Source: PALSA-243 sp036268375
GTDB taxonomy: Bacteria > Acidobacteriota > Terriglobia > Bryobacterales > Bryobacteraceae
Reading direction: 5' to 3'
NCBI GenBank assembly: GCA_036268375.1
Contig: DATAUH010000545.1
Location: forward strand, 1-9,755
Length of the DNA stretch: 9,755 nucleotides
The translations under genes were made by a program, and so were the position numbers. The notes beneath the pieces are model-generated. The model did not search any database. It was not told where the DNA came from and was given only the letters and a program-made list of their open reading frames with translations. Shown in pieces: positions 1 to 7,177 of this stretch (the stretch's first letter is position 1; every line of letters starts with the position of its first letter).

Positions 1-1
1 T

Positions 2-1459
2 GTGGTTGCGGCAACGCTGCCGAAGAAGGCTTCGTCGGTGCTGGAAAGCGGGCGGCAGCCGTACATGGCGCACTTCAACATGGACAGGCATCCGCGGCTG
101 ACGCCGGCGATTTACTCGATTGCGATCGTGGGCCCGTACGATGCGAAGGGACCGGGCGATACGCCCAGCCGGCGGCGGATTTTGATTTGCAAGCCGACTG
201 GCGCTGGCGACGAAGAGGCCTGCGCGAAGAAGATTTTTGCGACGCTGACACGGCGCGCTTACCGGCGAGCGGTGACGGATGCCGATTTGCAGTCTCCGCT
301 GAAGTTCTATAAAGAAGGACGCGCGACGGGATCGTTCGACGAAGGCATCGAGATGGGGCTGCGGGCGGTGCTGGTGAGCCCGGAGTTCCTGTTCCGCATC
401 GAGCAGGACCCGAACGGCGTTGCGCCGAAGACCGCGTACCGGATCAGCGACGTTGAACTGGCGTCACGGCTTTCGTTTTTCTTGTGGAGCAGCATTCCGG
501 ATGACGAACTGCTGGATCTGGCGATTCATAGCAAGCTGCGCGCGCCGGGTGTGCTGGAACATCAGGTCCGCCGCATGCTGGCGGATAAACGCTCGAGCGC
601 GCTGGTGACGAACTTCGCCGGCCAGTGGCTGTACTTGCGGAACCTGGAGGCGGCGAATCCCGACATGCGTATTTTCGCCGGCTTCGACGACAATTTGCGG
701 CAGGCATTTCGCAGGGAGACCGAGCTGTTTGTCGGCGACATTTTCCGGCAGGACCACAGCGTGCTTGATTTGTTGAGCGCGAAGTATACATACCTGAATG
801 AGCGGCTGGCGAAGCATTACGGAATTCCGAACATCTATGGCGCGCGTTTTCGCCGCGTGAACCTTGACGAGAATTCGCATCGCGGCGGGCTGCTGCGGCA
901 GGGGAGCATTCTGACGCTGACATCGTACGCGGACCGCACGTCGCCGGTGATCCGCGGGAAATGGATCTTAGCGAATCTGATGGGAGTGGCGCCGCCTCCG
1001 CCGCCGAACGGAGTACCGAAGCTGCCGGAAGTGCACGGGGTGGAGAAGGCTGTTTCGATGCGCGAGCGGTTGGCGCAACATCGAGCTAACCCGGCGTGCG
1101 CGGGGTGTCATAAGCTGATGGACCCGGCCGGTTTTGCGCTGGAGAATTACGATGCGATTGGCCGCTGGCGCACGCAAGAGGCGGGCAAAGTGATTGATGC
1201 CTCAGGCGGATTGCCGGACGGGGCTGCATTCAGTGGCGCTGAGGGGCTGCAGCAGGCTTTGATGAGCCGACCGGAAGCGTTTGTTAGCACGATGACCGAG
1301 AAGTTGATGACGTATTCGCTAGGCCGCGGAGCAACGGAGGCCGATGCTCCGGCAATTCGCAAGATTGTTCGCGATAGCAGCGAGGGCGGCTATCATTTTT
1401 CGTCGCTGGTTTTGGGTATTGTCAACAGTACGCCGTTTGAAATGAGGAGAACGCAATGA
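2..1459 (+). CDS. DUF1592/DUF1588/DUF1585 cytochrome c-like protein, 5'-truncated by window edge
   Basis: C-terminal 485 residues of a large exported haem protein of the planctomycete/acidobacterial PSD1-like family; the biochemical role of the family is not established. Domains in order: DUF1595 (about residues 73-135, with the RRAYRR segment), DUF1592 (about 146-275, from YRISDVELASRLSFFLW to the YLNERLAKHYGI segment), DUF1588 (about 285-390) and DUF1585 (about 410-482). One c-type haem motif, CAGCH (residues 366-370), is followed by the family-typical MDPAGFALENYDAIG stretch. The reading frame is open to the window's first base. The text upstream of DUF1595 (GPGDTPSRRRI) is normally internal, so the GTG at base 2 is not a real start. 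Family members are usually about 700-850 residues, so roughly 300 residues, including the signal peptide, an N-terminal cytochrome region and DUF1587, should lie upstream. The stop overlaps the next start (ATGA). Family assignment is confident; electron transfer is inferred from the haem motif. Confidence 0.93.
   Translation: MVAATLPKKASSVLESGRQPYMAHFNMDRHPRLTPAIYSIAIVGPYDAKGPGDTPSRRRILICKPTGAGDEEACAKKIFATLTRRAYRRAVTDADLQSPLKFYKEGRATGSFDEGIEMGLRAVLVSPEFLFRIEQDPNGVAPKTAYRISDVELASRLSFFLWSSIPDDELLDLAIHSKLRAPGVLEHQVRRMLADKRSSALVTNFAGQWLYLRNLEAANPDMRIFAGFDDNLRQAFRRETELFVGDIFRQDHSVLDLLSAKYTYLNERLAKHYGIPNIYGARFRRVNLDENSHRGGLLRQGSILTLTSYADRTSPVIRGKWILANLMGVAPPPPPNGVPKLPEVHGVEKAVSMRERLAQHRANPACAGCHKLMDPAGFALENYDAIGRWRTQEAGKVIDASGGLPDGAAFSGAEGLQQALMSRPEAFVSTMTEKLMTYSLGRGATEADAPAIRKIVRDSSEGGYHFSSLVLGIVNSTPFEMRRTQ
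1444..1459 (+). promoter_or_regulatory. Shine-Dalgarno plus ATGA stop/start overlap coupling the cytochrome and DUF1552 genes
   Basis: GAGGAG at 1444-1449 lies six bases before the ATG at 1456. That ATG overlaps the upstream TGA (1457-1459) in the four bases ATGA. This fixes the start of the DUF1552 gene and implies translational coupling within one transcript. Confidence 0.85.
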
Positions 1460-2790
1460 TCGTGACCCGGAAAGCTTTGCCGCGCCGCACCTTCCTTAGG
1501 GGATTGGGAACTACGTTGGCGCTTCCGCTGCTGGACGCCATGATTCCCGCCTCAACGGCGCTCGCCACCACGGCGGCCGCCGCGACGCGGCGCCTGGGCT
1601 TCCTTTACGTGCCCATGGGCGCGCACCGGCCGATGTGGAATCTGCCGGGGAAGGATCTGACAGAGTTGTCGCCGACGCTTTCGCCGCTGGCGAATGTTCG
1701 CGAATATTGCACGGTGGTGGACAACCTGGAGCTGAAGAACGCGTACCCGGGCACGCACGCGACCTCGAATTCGGCATATCTGAGCGCTGCGAAGTCGAAG
1801 TGGACGGAGAGCAGCGACTACTTCTTGGGTACGACCGTCGACCAATTGGCGGCGCAGCAGATCGGCAAGGAGACGCGACTGCCGTCGCTTGAACTTGCGA
1901 TGGATTTGATGTCGATGGTGGGGCAGTGCGATAACGGCTACGCCTGCGTGTATCAGAACGATCTTTCGTGGTCCTCACCCACGACGCCGCTGCCTGCAGA
2001 AGCGCATCCGCGCAAGGTGTTTGAGCGGCTGTTCGGTGACGGCGGCACCTCCGCCGACCGGCTGGCGGAGATGCGCAAGAACGCAAGTTTGCTGGACTGG
2101 ATGCAGTCGGATATCGGACGGCTGCAGCGGAAGCTGGGAGCTGGCGACCGCAGCAAGGTGAGCGAATATCTGGATTCCGTGCGCGAAGTGGAAAGGCGAA
2201 TTCAGAAGGCCGAATCGGCGACCGCGGATTCGCATTTACCGGATCTCGACCGGCCGGTGGGCGTGCCGGCGAAGTATTCCGACCATGCGAAGCTGATGAT
2301 TGACCTGCAGGTGCTGGCATGGCAGGCCGACGTGACGCGCGTGGTTGTGTTCCAGCTGGCGCGCGAGACGAGCAACCGCGCGTATACGGAGATTGGCATC
2401 GGTGAGGGGCACCATCCGCTGACGCACAATGCCGGGGATCCGAGAATGCTGGCGAAGTGTTCGCAGATCAATCAATTCCACATGGGCCTGTTCGCTTATT
2501 ACCTGGAGAAACTGAAGGCGACTCCGGATGGCGACGGCAACCTGCTGGACCATTCCATGCTGCTCTATGGCAGCGGCATGTGCGACGCAGACAAACACGA
2601 CCATACGAATCTGCCGATTGTGGTGGCGGGCGGGAAGCCGAGGGCGGGCGGCCGGTACGTGAAATATTCCCAAATTACGCCGCTGGCGAACCTGCATTTG
2701 ACGCTGCTGGACCGCGTGGGCGTGCGGCTGGATCACTTCGCCGATTCGAACGGCAAGGTGGTCGAATTAGACGAGCCGGCTGCGCTCTGA
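1456..2790 (+). CDS. DUF1552 domain protein with twin-arginine signal
   Basis: A 444-residue protein, the normal full length for DUF1552. The N-terminus has a twin-arginine motif (RRTFLRG, residues 10-16) and a hydrophobic stretch (about 17-36) ending in Ala-rich text with a plausible cleavage site near residue 37. This predicts export of a folded, possibly cofactor-loaded protein. Conserved-looking blocks include GHHPLTHNAGDP (about 318-329) and YGSGMCDADKHDHTNLP (about 371-387). Their histidines (H319, H320, H324, H381, H383) could bind metal; this is inference. The family is often encoded next to DUF1592 proteins, as here, and its activity is not established. The start is supported by a strong Shine-Dalgarno and the ATGA overlap. 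Its TGA shares one base with the ATG of the ankyrin gene. No frameshift or missing segment is seen. Confidence 0.95.
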   Translation: MIVTRKALPRRTFLRGLGTTLALPLLDAMIPASTALATTAAAATRRLGFLYVPMGAHRPMWNLPGKDLTELSPTLSPLANVREYCTVVDNLELKNAYPGTHATSNSAYLSAAKSKWTESSDYFLGTTVDQLAAQQIGKETRLPSLELAMDLMSMVGQCDNGYACVYQNDLSWSSPTTPLPAEAHPRKVFERLFGDGGTSADRLAEMRKNASLLDWMQSDIGRLQRKLGAGDRSKVSEYLDSVREVERRIQKAESATADSHLPDLDRPVGVPAKYSDHAKLMIDLQVLAWQADVTRVVVFQLARETSNRAYTEIGIGEGHHPLTHNAGDPRMLAKCSQINQFHMGLFAYYLEKLKATPDGDGNLLDHSMLLYGSGMCDADKHDHTNLPIVVAGGKPRAGGRYVKYSQITPLANLHLTLLDRVGVRLDHFADSNGKVVELDEPAAL

Positions 2791-2792
2791 TG
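2788..2792 (+). promoter_or_regulatory. One-base stop/start overlap (TGATG) between DUF1552 and ankyrin genes
   Basis: The DUF1552 stop TGA (2788-2790) shares its last base with the ATG at 2790-2792. No good Shine-Dalgarno precedes this ATG, so translation of the ankyrin gene probably depends on re-initiation by ribosomes leaving the DUF1552 gene. Confidence 0.75.
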
Positions 2793-4283
2793 CGGCTTGC
2801 GGTTTCACTATTGAGCCTGGCTTCGTTGAGCTGGGCGTTTAGCTCAGCTTCGGCTGCGAATGCGGCCGACTCGCGCGTTGCGGACGCTGCGAAGCAGGAC
2901 GATCGGGCGGCGGTGCGGGCGCTGATTGGCGCGCATGAAGACGTGAATGCACCGCAGGTGGATGGCACGACCGCGCTGCACTGGGCCGCGTACGTGGACG
3001 ATGTCGAGCTGGCGAAGATGCTGCTGGACGCGGGCGCGAAGCCGGCTGCGGTGAACCGCTATGGCATGACGGTGCTGGCGCAGGCGTGCACCAATGGCGA
3101 CGGACCAATGGTGCAATTGTTGTTGGAGCACGGCGCGGATCCAAACCAGGCATTGCCGGGCGGCGAGACGCCGCTGATGACGGCGTCGCGGACGGGGAAG
3201 GCCGCAGCCGTGCGCGCGCTGCTGGCGAAAGACGCGCAGGTGGAAGCGAAGGAAGCGCACGGACAGACAGCGATGGTGTGGGCGGCGACGGAAGGCAACG
3301 TCGAAGCGGCGCAGGAACTGATCAAGTTTGGCGCGAATTTCAAGATTCGTCTGAATTCGGGAATGACTCCGCTATTGCTGGCGGTGCGCGAAGGCAAGAT
3401 GGAGATGGTGCGCCTGCTGTTGAAGGCGGGCGCAGACGTGAATGAGACGCTGCAGATACCGCAGGGCGGCCGCCCGGGCGGGCCGAAGCCGGGGCGACGC
3501 GGACAGAGCGCGCTGCATATCGCGGTGGAAAATGCGCACTACGAACTGGCGGCGTTCCTGCTCGACTCCGGCGCCGACCCGAACGCGAACGGCCCGGGAT
3601 ACACGGCGCTGCACGCGATTCCTTCGGTCCGCAAATCAGGCGGGGGCGATAACGACCCAGCGCCAGACGGTTCGGGGAACATGACGAGCTTCGAGTTGAT
3701 CAAGAAACTGGTGGCGAAGGGCGCGGACATTAACGCGCGCATGACGAAGAAGATCAACTTCGGATTGACGAGCTTAAACGACGTAGGCGCGACTCCATTT
3801 TGCCTGGCGGCGCTGACGGCGGATGCGGAGTTGATGCGCTTCCTGGCCGGGCTGGGCGCCGACCCGAAGATTCCTACTGCGGATGGCGCGACACCGTTGA
3901 TTGTCGCGGCGGGGCTGGGGACGCGATCGCCGGGCGAGGACGCGGGGACCGACAGCGAAGTGGTGGAGGCGATCGCGACTGCGATTGAACTGGGTAACGA
4001 TCCGAACGCGGTGGACAAGAACGGCGAGACGGCGATGCACGGAGCGGCGTACAAGAACGTGGCGGATGCGGTGCGGTACCTGGCGAGCCACGGCGCCAAT
4101 CCGGACGTGTGGAACCAGCCGAACAAGCATGGATGGACGCCGTTGACGATCGCGCAGGGCTACCGTTTCGGCAACTTCAAGCCGTCGCCGCCGACGGTGG
4201 AGGCGCTGCTCGAAGTGATGAAGGCGCAGCACGTCCCGATCAAGGAATATAAGAAGCCGAGTACGGTGGCTGAGGACAAGTAA
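2790..4283 (+). CDS. Exported ankyrin-repeat protein
   Basis: A 497-residue protein. The frame is open further upstream (an ATG at 2457 lies inside the DUF1552 gene), but the start at 2790 is chosen because it gives a clear Sec-type signal peptide: hydrophobic residues 4-19, then small residues with likely cleavage near 22-26. The rest is a solenoid of about eleven to twelve ankyrin repeats. Recognisable units are DGTTALHWAA..LLDAGAK (about 58-84), the LLEHGADPN unit (91-120), GGETPLM (124-154), GQTAMVWAA (158-187), GMTPLLLA..GADVN (191-218), GQSALHIA..GADPN (238-266) and further units to about residue 484. From residue 219 onward the repeats are interrupted by Gly/Pro/Arg-rich or acidic inserts. 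There is no catalytic domain. Its role is probably protein-protein contact in the periplasm or at the surface, plausibly with the two coupled exported proteins; this is inferred from gene order and signals only. Confidence 0.92.
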   Translation: MRLAVSLLSLASLSWAFSSASAANAADSRVADAAKQDDRAAVRALIGAHEDVNAPQVDGTTALHWAAYVDDVELAKMLLDAGAKPAAVNRYGMTVLAQACTNGDGPMVQLLLEHGADPNQALPGGETPLMTASRTGKAAAVRALLAKDAQVEAKEAHGQTAMVWAATEGNVEAAQELIKFGANFKIRLNSGMTPLLLAVREGKMEMVRLLLKAGADVNETLQIPQGGRPGGPKPGRRGQSALHIAVENAHYELAAFLLDSGADPNANGPGYTALHAIPSVRKSGGGDNDPAPDGSGNMTSFELIKKLVAKGADINARMTKKINFGLTSLNDVGATPFCLAALTADAELMRFLAGLGADPKIPTADGATPLIVAAGLGTRSPGEDAGTDSEVVEAIATAIELGNDPNAVDKNGETAMHGAAYKNVADAVRYLASHGANPDVWNQPNKHGWTPLTIAQGYRFGNFKPSPPTVEALLEVMKAQHVPIKEYKKPSTVAEDK

Positions 4284-4307
4284 AGCGGCCGCGGTTCGGG
4301 CGTGGCT

Positions 4308-4844
4308 TCAAAGTCCAAAGGCAGGCGGATAGATTACCGGGCCGTGAATACCGTCGAGGGCGCCTTCGACGAGTTCCAGCGCCATGTATGCTTCACGAGG
4401 GAACGGCGACTCGAGAGGCTCGGCCTTGGCGCTCGAAAAGCCAAAGCGGGGATAGTAGTTGGGATGCCCCGCGACGATTACGATTCGCTCGCCTTGTTTC
4501 TTCAATAGCTCCAGGCCGTGCGCGATGAGGCGTTGGCCTACACCCTTGCGTTGATGTTCTGGATGGACTGCGACGGGGGCCAAAGCCACAGCGGACACGA
4601 GTTTCGATGGGGTATTTATCCACATGCGGCTGAATAGGACGTGGCCGACGAGCTCTGACTCGCATTCCGCGACGAGAGAGATGAGCGCCTGATTGCCTCT
4701 CAGCTGATCGACAAGATCGGCCTCTTCGAGACCTCCAAAGGCTGCGTGATTGATGGCGCGGATGGCTGAGTGTTCAGCGGAACTCGTGGGATTTTCGTGG
4801 CGGATTCGGATGGAATTGGGGGGCGGTGTAGATTCGAGGGACAT
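4308..4844 (-). CDS. GNAT family N-acetyltransferase, YhbS-like
   Basis: A 178-residue cytoplasmic acetyltransferase predicted to move an acetyl group from acetyl-CoA to an unknown amine. The acetyl-CoA pyrophosphate loop is visible at residues 91-107 (VAVHPEHQRKGVGQRLI, fitting the Q-x-x-G-x-G pattern). The AGHPNYYPRFGF segment (125-136) and the closing GPVIYPPAF (168-176) are typical of the YhbS-like branch (COG3153). The frame extends upstream to an ATG at 4907, but the start at 4844 is preferred: it has GGAG nine bases upstream, and the 21 extra residues are Pro/Arg-rich and outside the fold. The gene is convergent with the ankyrin gene (24 bases between stops) and divergent from the DUF3592 gene. 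Substrate cannot be read from sequence; small-molecule and protein substrates are both possible in this branch. Confidence 0.92.
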   Translation of the reverse strand: MSLESTPPPNSIRIRHENPTSSAEHSAIRAINHAAFGGLEEADLVDQLRGNQALISLVAECESELVGHVLFSRMWINTPSKLVSAVALAPVAVHPEHQRKGVGQRLIAHGLELLKKQGERIVIVAGHPNYYPRFGFSSAKAEPLESPFPREAYMALELVEGALDGIHGPVIYPPAFGL

Positions 4845-4898
4845 GATTGTTAGCTCCAGCAAGTCTCGCGGTCGCGGTGAGAAAGGTCGAACCGGGCT

Positions 4899-4908
4899 AT
4901 TGCGCAAT
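4899..4908. repeat. Perfect 10-base palindrome in the divergent promoter region
   Basis: ATTGCGCAAT is exactly self-complementary and sits 9-17 bases from the overlapping candidate -10 boxes, where a dimeric regulator could control either or both genes. Its flanks do not extend the symmetry. A 10-base palindrome can arise by chance, so an operator role is only suggested by position. Confidence 0.35.
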
Positions 4909-4970
4909 CACGAACGACACTATAGCAGACGGCCGCTGTAGAACCCCTATGACTCTGGGATATCTTATTT

Positions 4971-4975
4971 GAGAG
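4971..4975 (+). promoter_or_regulatory. Ribosome binding site of the DUF3592 gene
   Basis: GAGAG ends six bases before the ATG at 4982, supporting that start for the DUF3592 gene. Confidence 0.6.
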
Positions 4976-4981
4976 CAATCG

Positions 4982-5425
4982 ATGATCTCCCAAATCCTGA
5001 TAGCCACACTCACCTTCGCAGGCAGCGCGATCGCTTTCTGGATTTCGGCGCGATTGCGCAGCGATGTCAAGAAGAGCCGGAACTGGCCGACTGTATCGGG
5101 TAAGATTGTCGAACGCGGCATAGAGGCGATGCAGACTGACGGGCGGTCTTTCACGCCAAGGGTGAGATATTGTTACGCGGTAGCCGGCAAGGAATATGCC
5201 GGCCAACAGTTGTATCGGACCGGCCGCGTTGGTTCAACCAAGCAGCCGGCACAACGACTCGCCGACGGACTGCCCGATCATATTCCGGTGCACTACAATC
5301 CGGAGAACCCAAGCGAGGCGTTCCTGCTGACGAATCCGAGCCGCATTTTCTGGATCGCGGCCGCATTCGGGGTGGGCGCGTTTATCTGGGGAGTGTTACA
5401 AGTGCTGACGCTTGTCGTGCAGTGA
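4982..5425 (+). CDS. DUF3592 domain membrane protein
   Basis: A 147-residue protein with two membrane segments (about residues 3-23 and 121-146) flanking a soluble region of roughly 95 residues. That region carries the DUF3592 signature: a Trp followed by a V-x-G-x-I strand (W35, VSGKIV), a Y-x-Y-x-V-x-G-x-x-Y-x-G segment (about 63-74), and the HYNPENPSEAFLL block (104-116), which matches the VYYNP-P-A-L pattern. The family is widespread and has no firmly assigned function. Topology suggests a small domain outside or against the membrane held by two helices. It lies 15 bases upstream of the large membrane protein gene on the same strand, so the two are probably co-transcribed. The start is supported by GAGAG upstream. 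Confidence 0.88.
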   Translation: MISQILIATLTFAGSAIAFWISARLRSDVKKSRNWPTVSGKIVERGIEAMQTDGRSFTPRVRYCYAVAGKEYAGQQLYRTGRVGSTKQPAQRLADGLPDHIPVHYNPENPSEAFLLTNPSRIFWIAAAFGVGAFIWGVLQVLTLVVQ

Positions 5426-5440
5426 TTGCTTATGTGAAAT

Positions 5441-7099
5441 ATGCCGCCTTACCACTCCGTGCCCGCTGTGCAGCCGTATAGTATGTTGATGCGGCGTTAT
5501 TACTATCTCACCTCAAACTATGCAGAGACCGTACTAGCGTTCGCTCTATTGGCATGGCAGATTGCGATTCCGTGGTTGGCGCCGCACTTCGCCACGCAGG
5601 ACGGCCCTTCGCACTTATACAGCGCCACGGCCATGCGGGACCTGGTCTTCCATCACTCCCACACGGCTTACGCCCCGTGGTACACGATTCAGCGAACCCC
5701 GATACCCAACTGGACGGCCAGCCTCGCTCTTGCCGCGCTGGGCGCAATCGCCGGCCCGGATCGTGCGGAACGACTTTTTGTAAGTGGCGCCATTCTCATC
5801 GGATTTTTCGCGATCGCCTACGCGATTCGCGGATTGTCCAGGGACGCCAACCCTTGGACGCCGCTGGCCAATTTTCTGCTGCAAACCTGGTTCCTGTGGA
5901 TGGGTTTCTATAACTTCTATCTGGGAATGGCGCTGGTACCATTCGCCATCGGCTACTATGCCAGGCACGCACGGCAGATGAACCCGCGGCGTGCCGCCGC
6001 GCTTACGGGCATCTTACTGGGTATCTTCGCTACGCATCTGGTCGCCGCGCTGGTTGCCGCGATGGCCGTAGTCCTGATGACGCTCTGGGTGGCAATAGCG
6101 AACCGGCGCGAATTTCGAGTCCGAGATCTCGCGTGGAGCCTGGTAGCTACGCTTCCTCTCTATGGTCTGGTGGCGATCTATGCGCTGCAGCCGCACGATC
6201 CCAAGATTTGGGCGTCGCAGGCGTTGTCCGCGTGGCGCGACTTCCCCATGCACGTGTTTGTGACGGCGAGCGGTCGAGACGGCGAGCAAAGACTCCTGAG
6301 AGATATTCTGCTGGGCTGCATCATACTGGCGCCTTTTCTGCTACGGAAAAAGGAGTGGAAGTCCCCGCGCGGCGGGTTGATTCTCGCGGCGGCAACCGCG
6401 TTTATGCTCTACCTTTTTCTCCCCGACGAAGGTGTGGGCGGGGGCGCCATCAAGATCCGCTTCGCCTGGGCGGTGTTCTTCCTGGGCGGGATCGCAGCTA
6501 TTAGCGCTTCGCGGCTAAGTTGGGTTCGTGGACCGTTGGCGATCTGCGCCGTGTTTTTGCTGGCCGTCAACTTCACCGCCACAGTGCATACGCTGCGTGG
6601 CATGAGCGCTGCCGCCGCCGACTATCTTCCCGTGGCGGAAAAGATACCGCCAGGCGCAACCTTCGTCCGCCTGCGTTACGCCACTCCGGACGCGCCCGAT
6701 CGATTCGGTTACAGCGACTCCGGAAGAGATCCGCTCCTGCATCTGGATGCCTTCGCGGCGGCCAAGGCGCACGCGGTGGATCTGAGCGACTACGAGGCCC
6801 CGACACGCACGTTCCCCTTGGCGTTCAAAAGCGTGATAGACCCTGGTCACCAATCGGTCCTGTCATCGCTTCAGGGTCCGGATAGCGGCTCACTGCCGGC
6901 TCTGCCATGGCTGAGCGAGATGCGCCCCGGCCCCATCGACTATGTGCTGGTGATCGGCGACAAAAGCACGGCGGAAGCGGCGCGACAGGGAATGAACGAA
7001 ATGCTGATGAGCCTGGCGGCGCACGGAAGCATCCTGGCATCGAGTGAAAGCGGCTGGGTCCGCCTGTATCGCTACGGCGCGCCGCGCGGAGGCTCATGA
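5441..7099 (+). CDS. Multi-pass membrane protein, GT-C glycosyltransferase-like layout
   Basis: A 552-residue protein of no family I can name securely. About ten to twelve hydrophobic helices run from residue 30 to 378 (clear ones near 30-47, 112-130, 141-162, 185-220, 229-250, 286-303, 311-327, 339-356, 360-378), followed by a soluble domain of about 170 residues. The first loop contains QDGPSHLYSA, with D54 and H58. An acidic residue in this loop plus a C-terminal soluble domain is the general layout of GT-C enzymes that use polyprenyl-phosphate sugars, so a role in cell-envelope glycosylation is possible; this is inference from topology. The start is uncertain: ATGs at 5441, 5483 and 5489 all lack a strong Shine-Dalgarno and all precede the first helix. 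Probably in one transcript with the DUF3592 gene. The rest of the frame is intact. Confidence 0.85.
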   Translation: MPPYHSVPAVQPYSMLMRRYYYLTSNYAETVLAFALLAWQIAIPWLAPHFATQDGPSHLYSATAMRDLVFHHSHTAYAPWYTIQRTPIPNWTASLALAALGAIAGPDRAERLFVSGAILIGFFAIAYAIRGLSRDANPWTPLANFLLQTWFLWMGFYNFYLGMALVPFAIGYYARHARQMNPRRAAALTGILLGIFATHLVAALVAAMAVVLMTLWVAIANRREFRVRDLAWSLVATLPLYGLVAIYALQPHDPKIWASQALSAWRDFPMHVFVTASGRDGEQRLLRDILLGCIILAPFLLRKKEWKSPRGGLILAAATAFMLYLFLPDEGVGGGAIKIRFAWAVFFLGGIAAISASRLSWVRGPLAICAVFLLAVNFTATVHTLRGMSAAAADYLPVAEKIPPGATFVRLRYATPDAPDRFGYSDSGRDPLLHLDAFAAAKAHAVDLSDYEAPTRTFPLAFKSVIDPGHQSVLSSLQGPDSGSLPALPWLSEMRPGPIDYVLVIGDKSTAEAARQGMNEMLMSLAAHGSILASSESGWVRLYRYGAPRGGS

Positions 7100-7177
7100 G
7101 CGCGCTCCGGTCTTCGTAGCCAAGGGCTGTGGGCCTGCGCCCAGATGCTGCAGTCAGCTCAATATGACGTCTGGCCG

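Larger units (their letters stand above)
4845..4981. promoter_or_regulatory. Divergent intergenic region with candidate promoters for the GNAT and DUF3592 genes
   Basis: A 137-base gap between divergent genes must hold both promoters unless one gene is read from further away. On the - strand TATAGT (complement of 4919-4924) is a 5/6 match to the -10 consensus, but no good -35 lies 16-18 bases away. On the + strand TATAGC (4921-4926) is a 4/6 match, with TTGCGC at 4900-4905 as a weak -35 at 15-base spacing. The two -10 boxes overlap. These are pattern matches only; acidobacterial promoters are poorly defined. Confidence 0.35.

Noticed and set aside
2457..2789. Upstream extension of the ankyrin frame into the DUF1552 gene
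   Set aside because: The extra 111 residues overlap DUF1552 coding sequence in another frame and would bury the clear signal peptide that begins at 2790.
4284..4307. GC-rich palindrome GCGGCCGC (4285-4292) between the convergent ankyrin and GNAT genes
   Set aside because: It has no loop and no T-tract, and such 8-base palindromes are expected in GC-rich DNA; no terminator or regulatory role is supported.
4845..4907. Longer start for the GNAT gene at 4907
   Set aside because: The extra 21 residues are outside the fold, and the ATG at 4844 has a good GGAG nine bases upstream.
7130..7143. Small hairpin TGGGC-CTGC-GCCCA between the convergent membrane protein and permease genes, as a terminator
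   Set aside because: The stem is only five base pairs with no T-tract on either side, so there is too little support for an intrinsic terminator.
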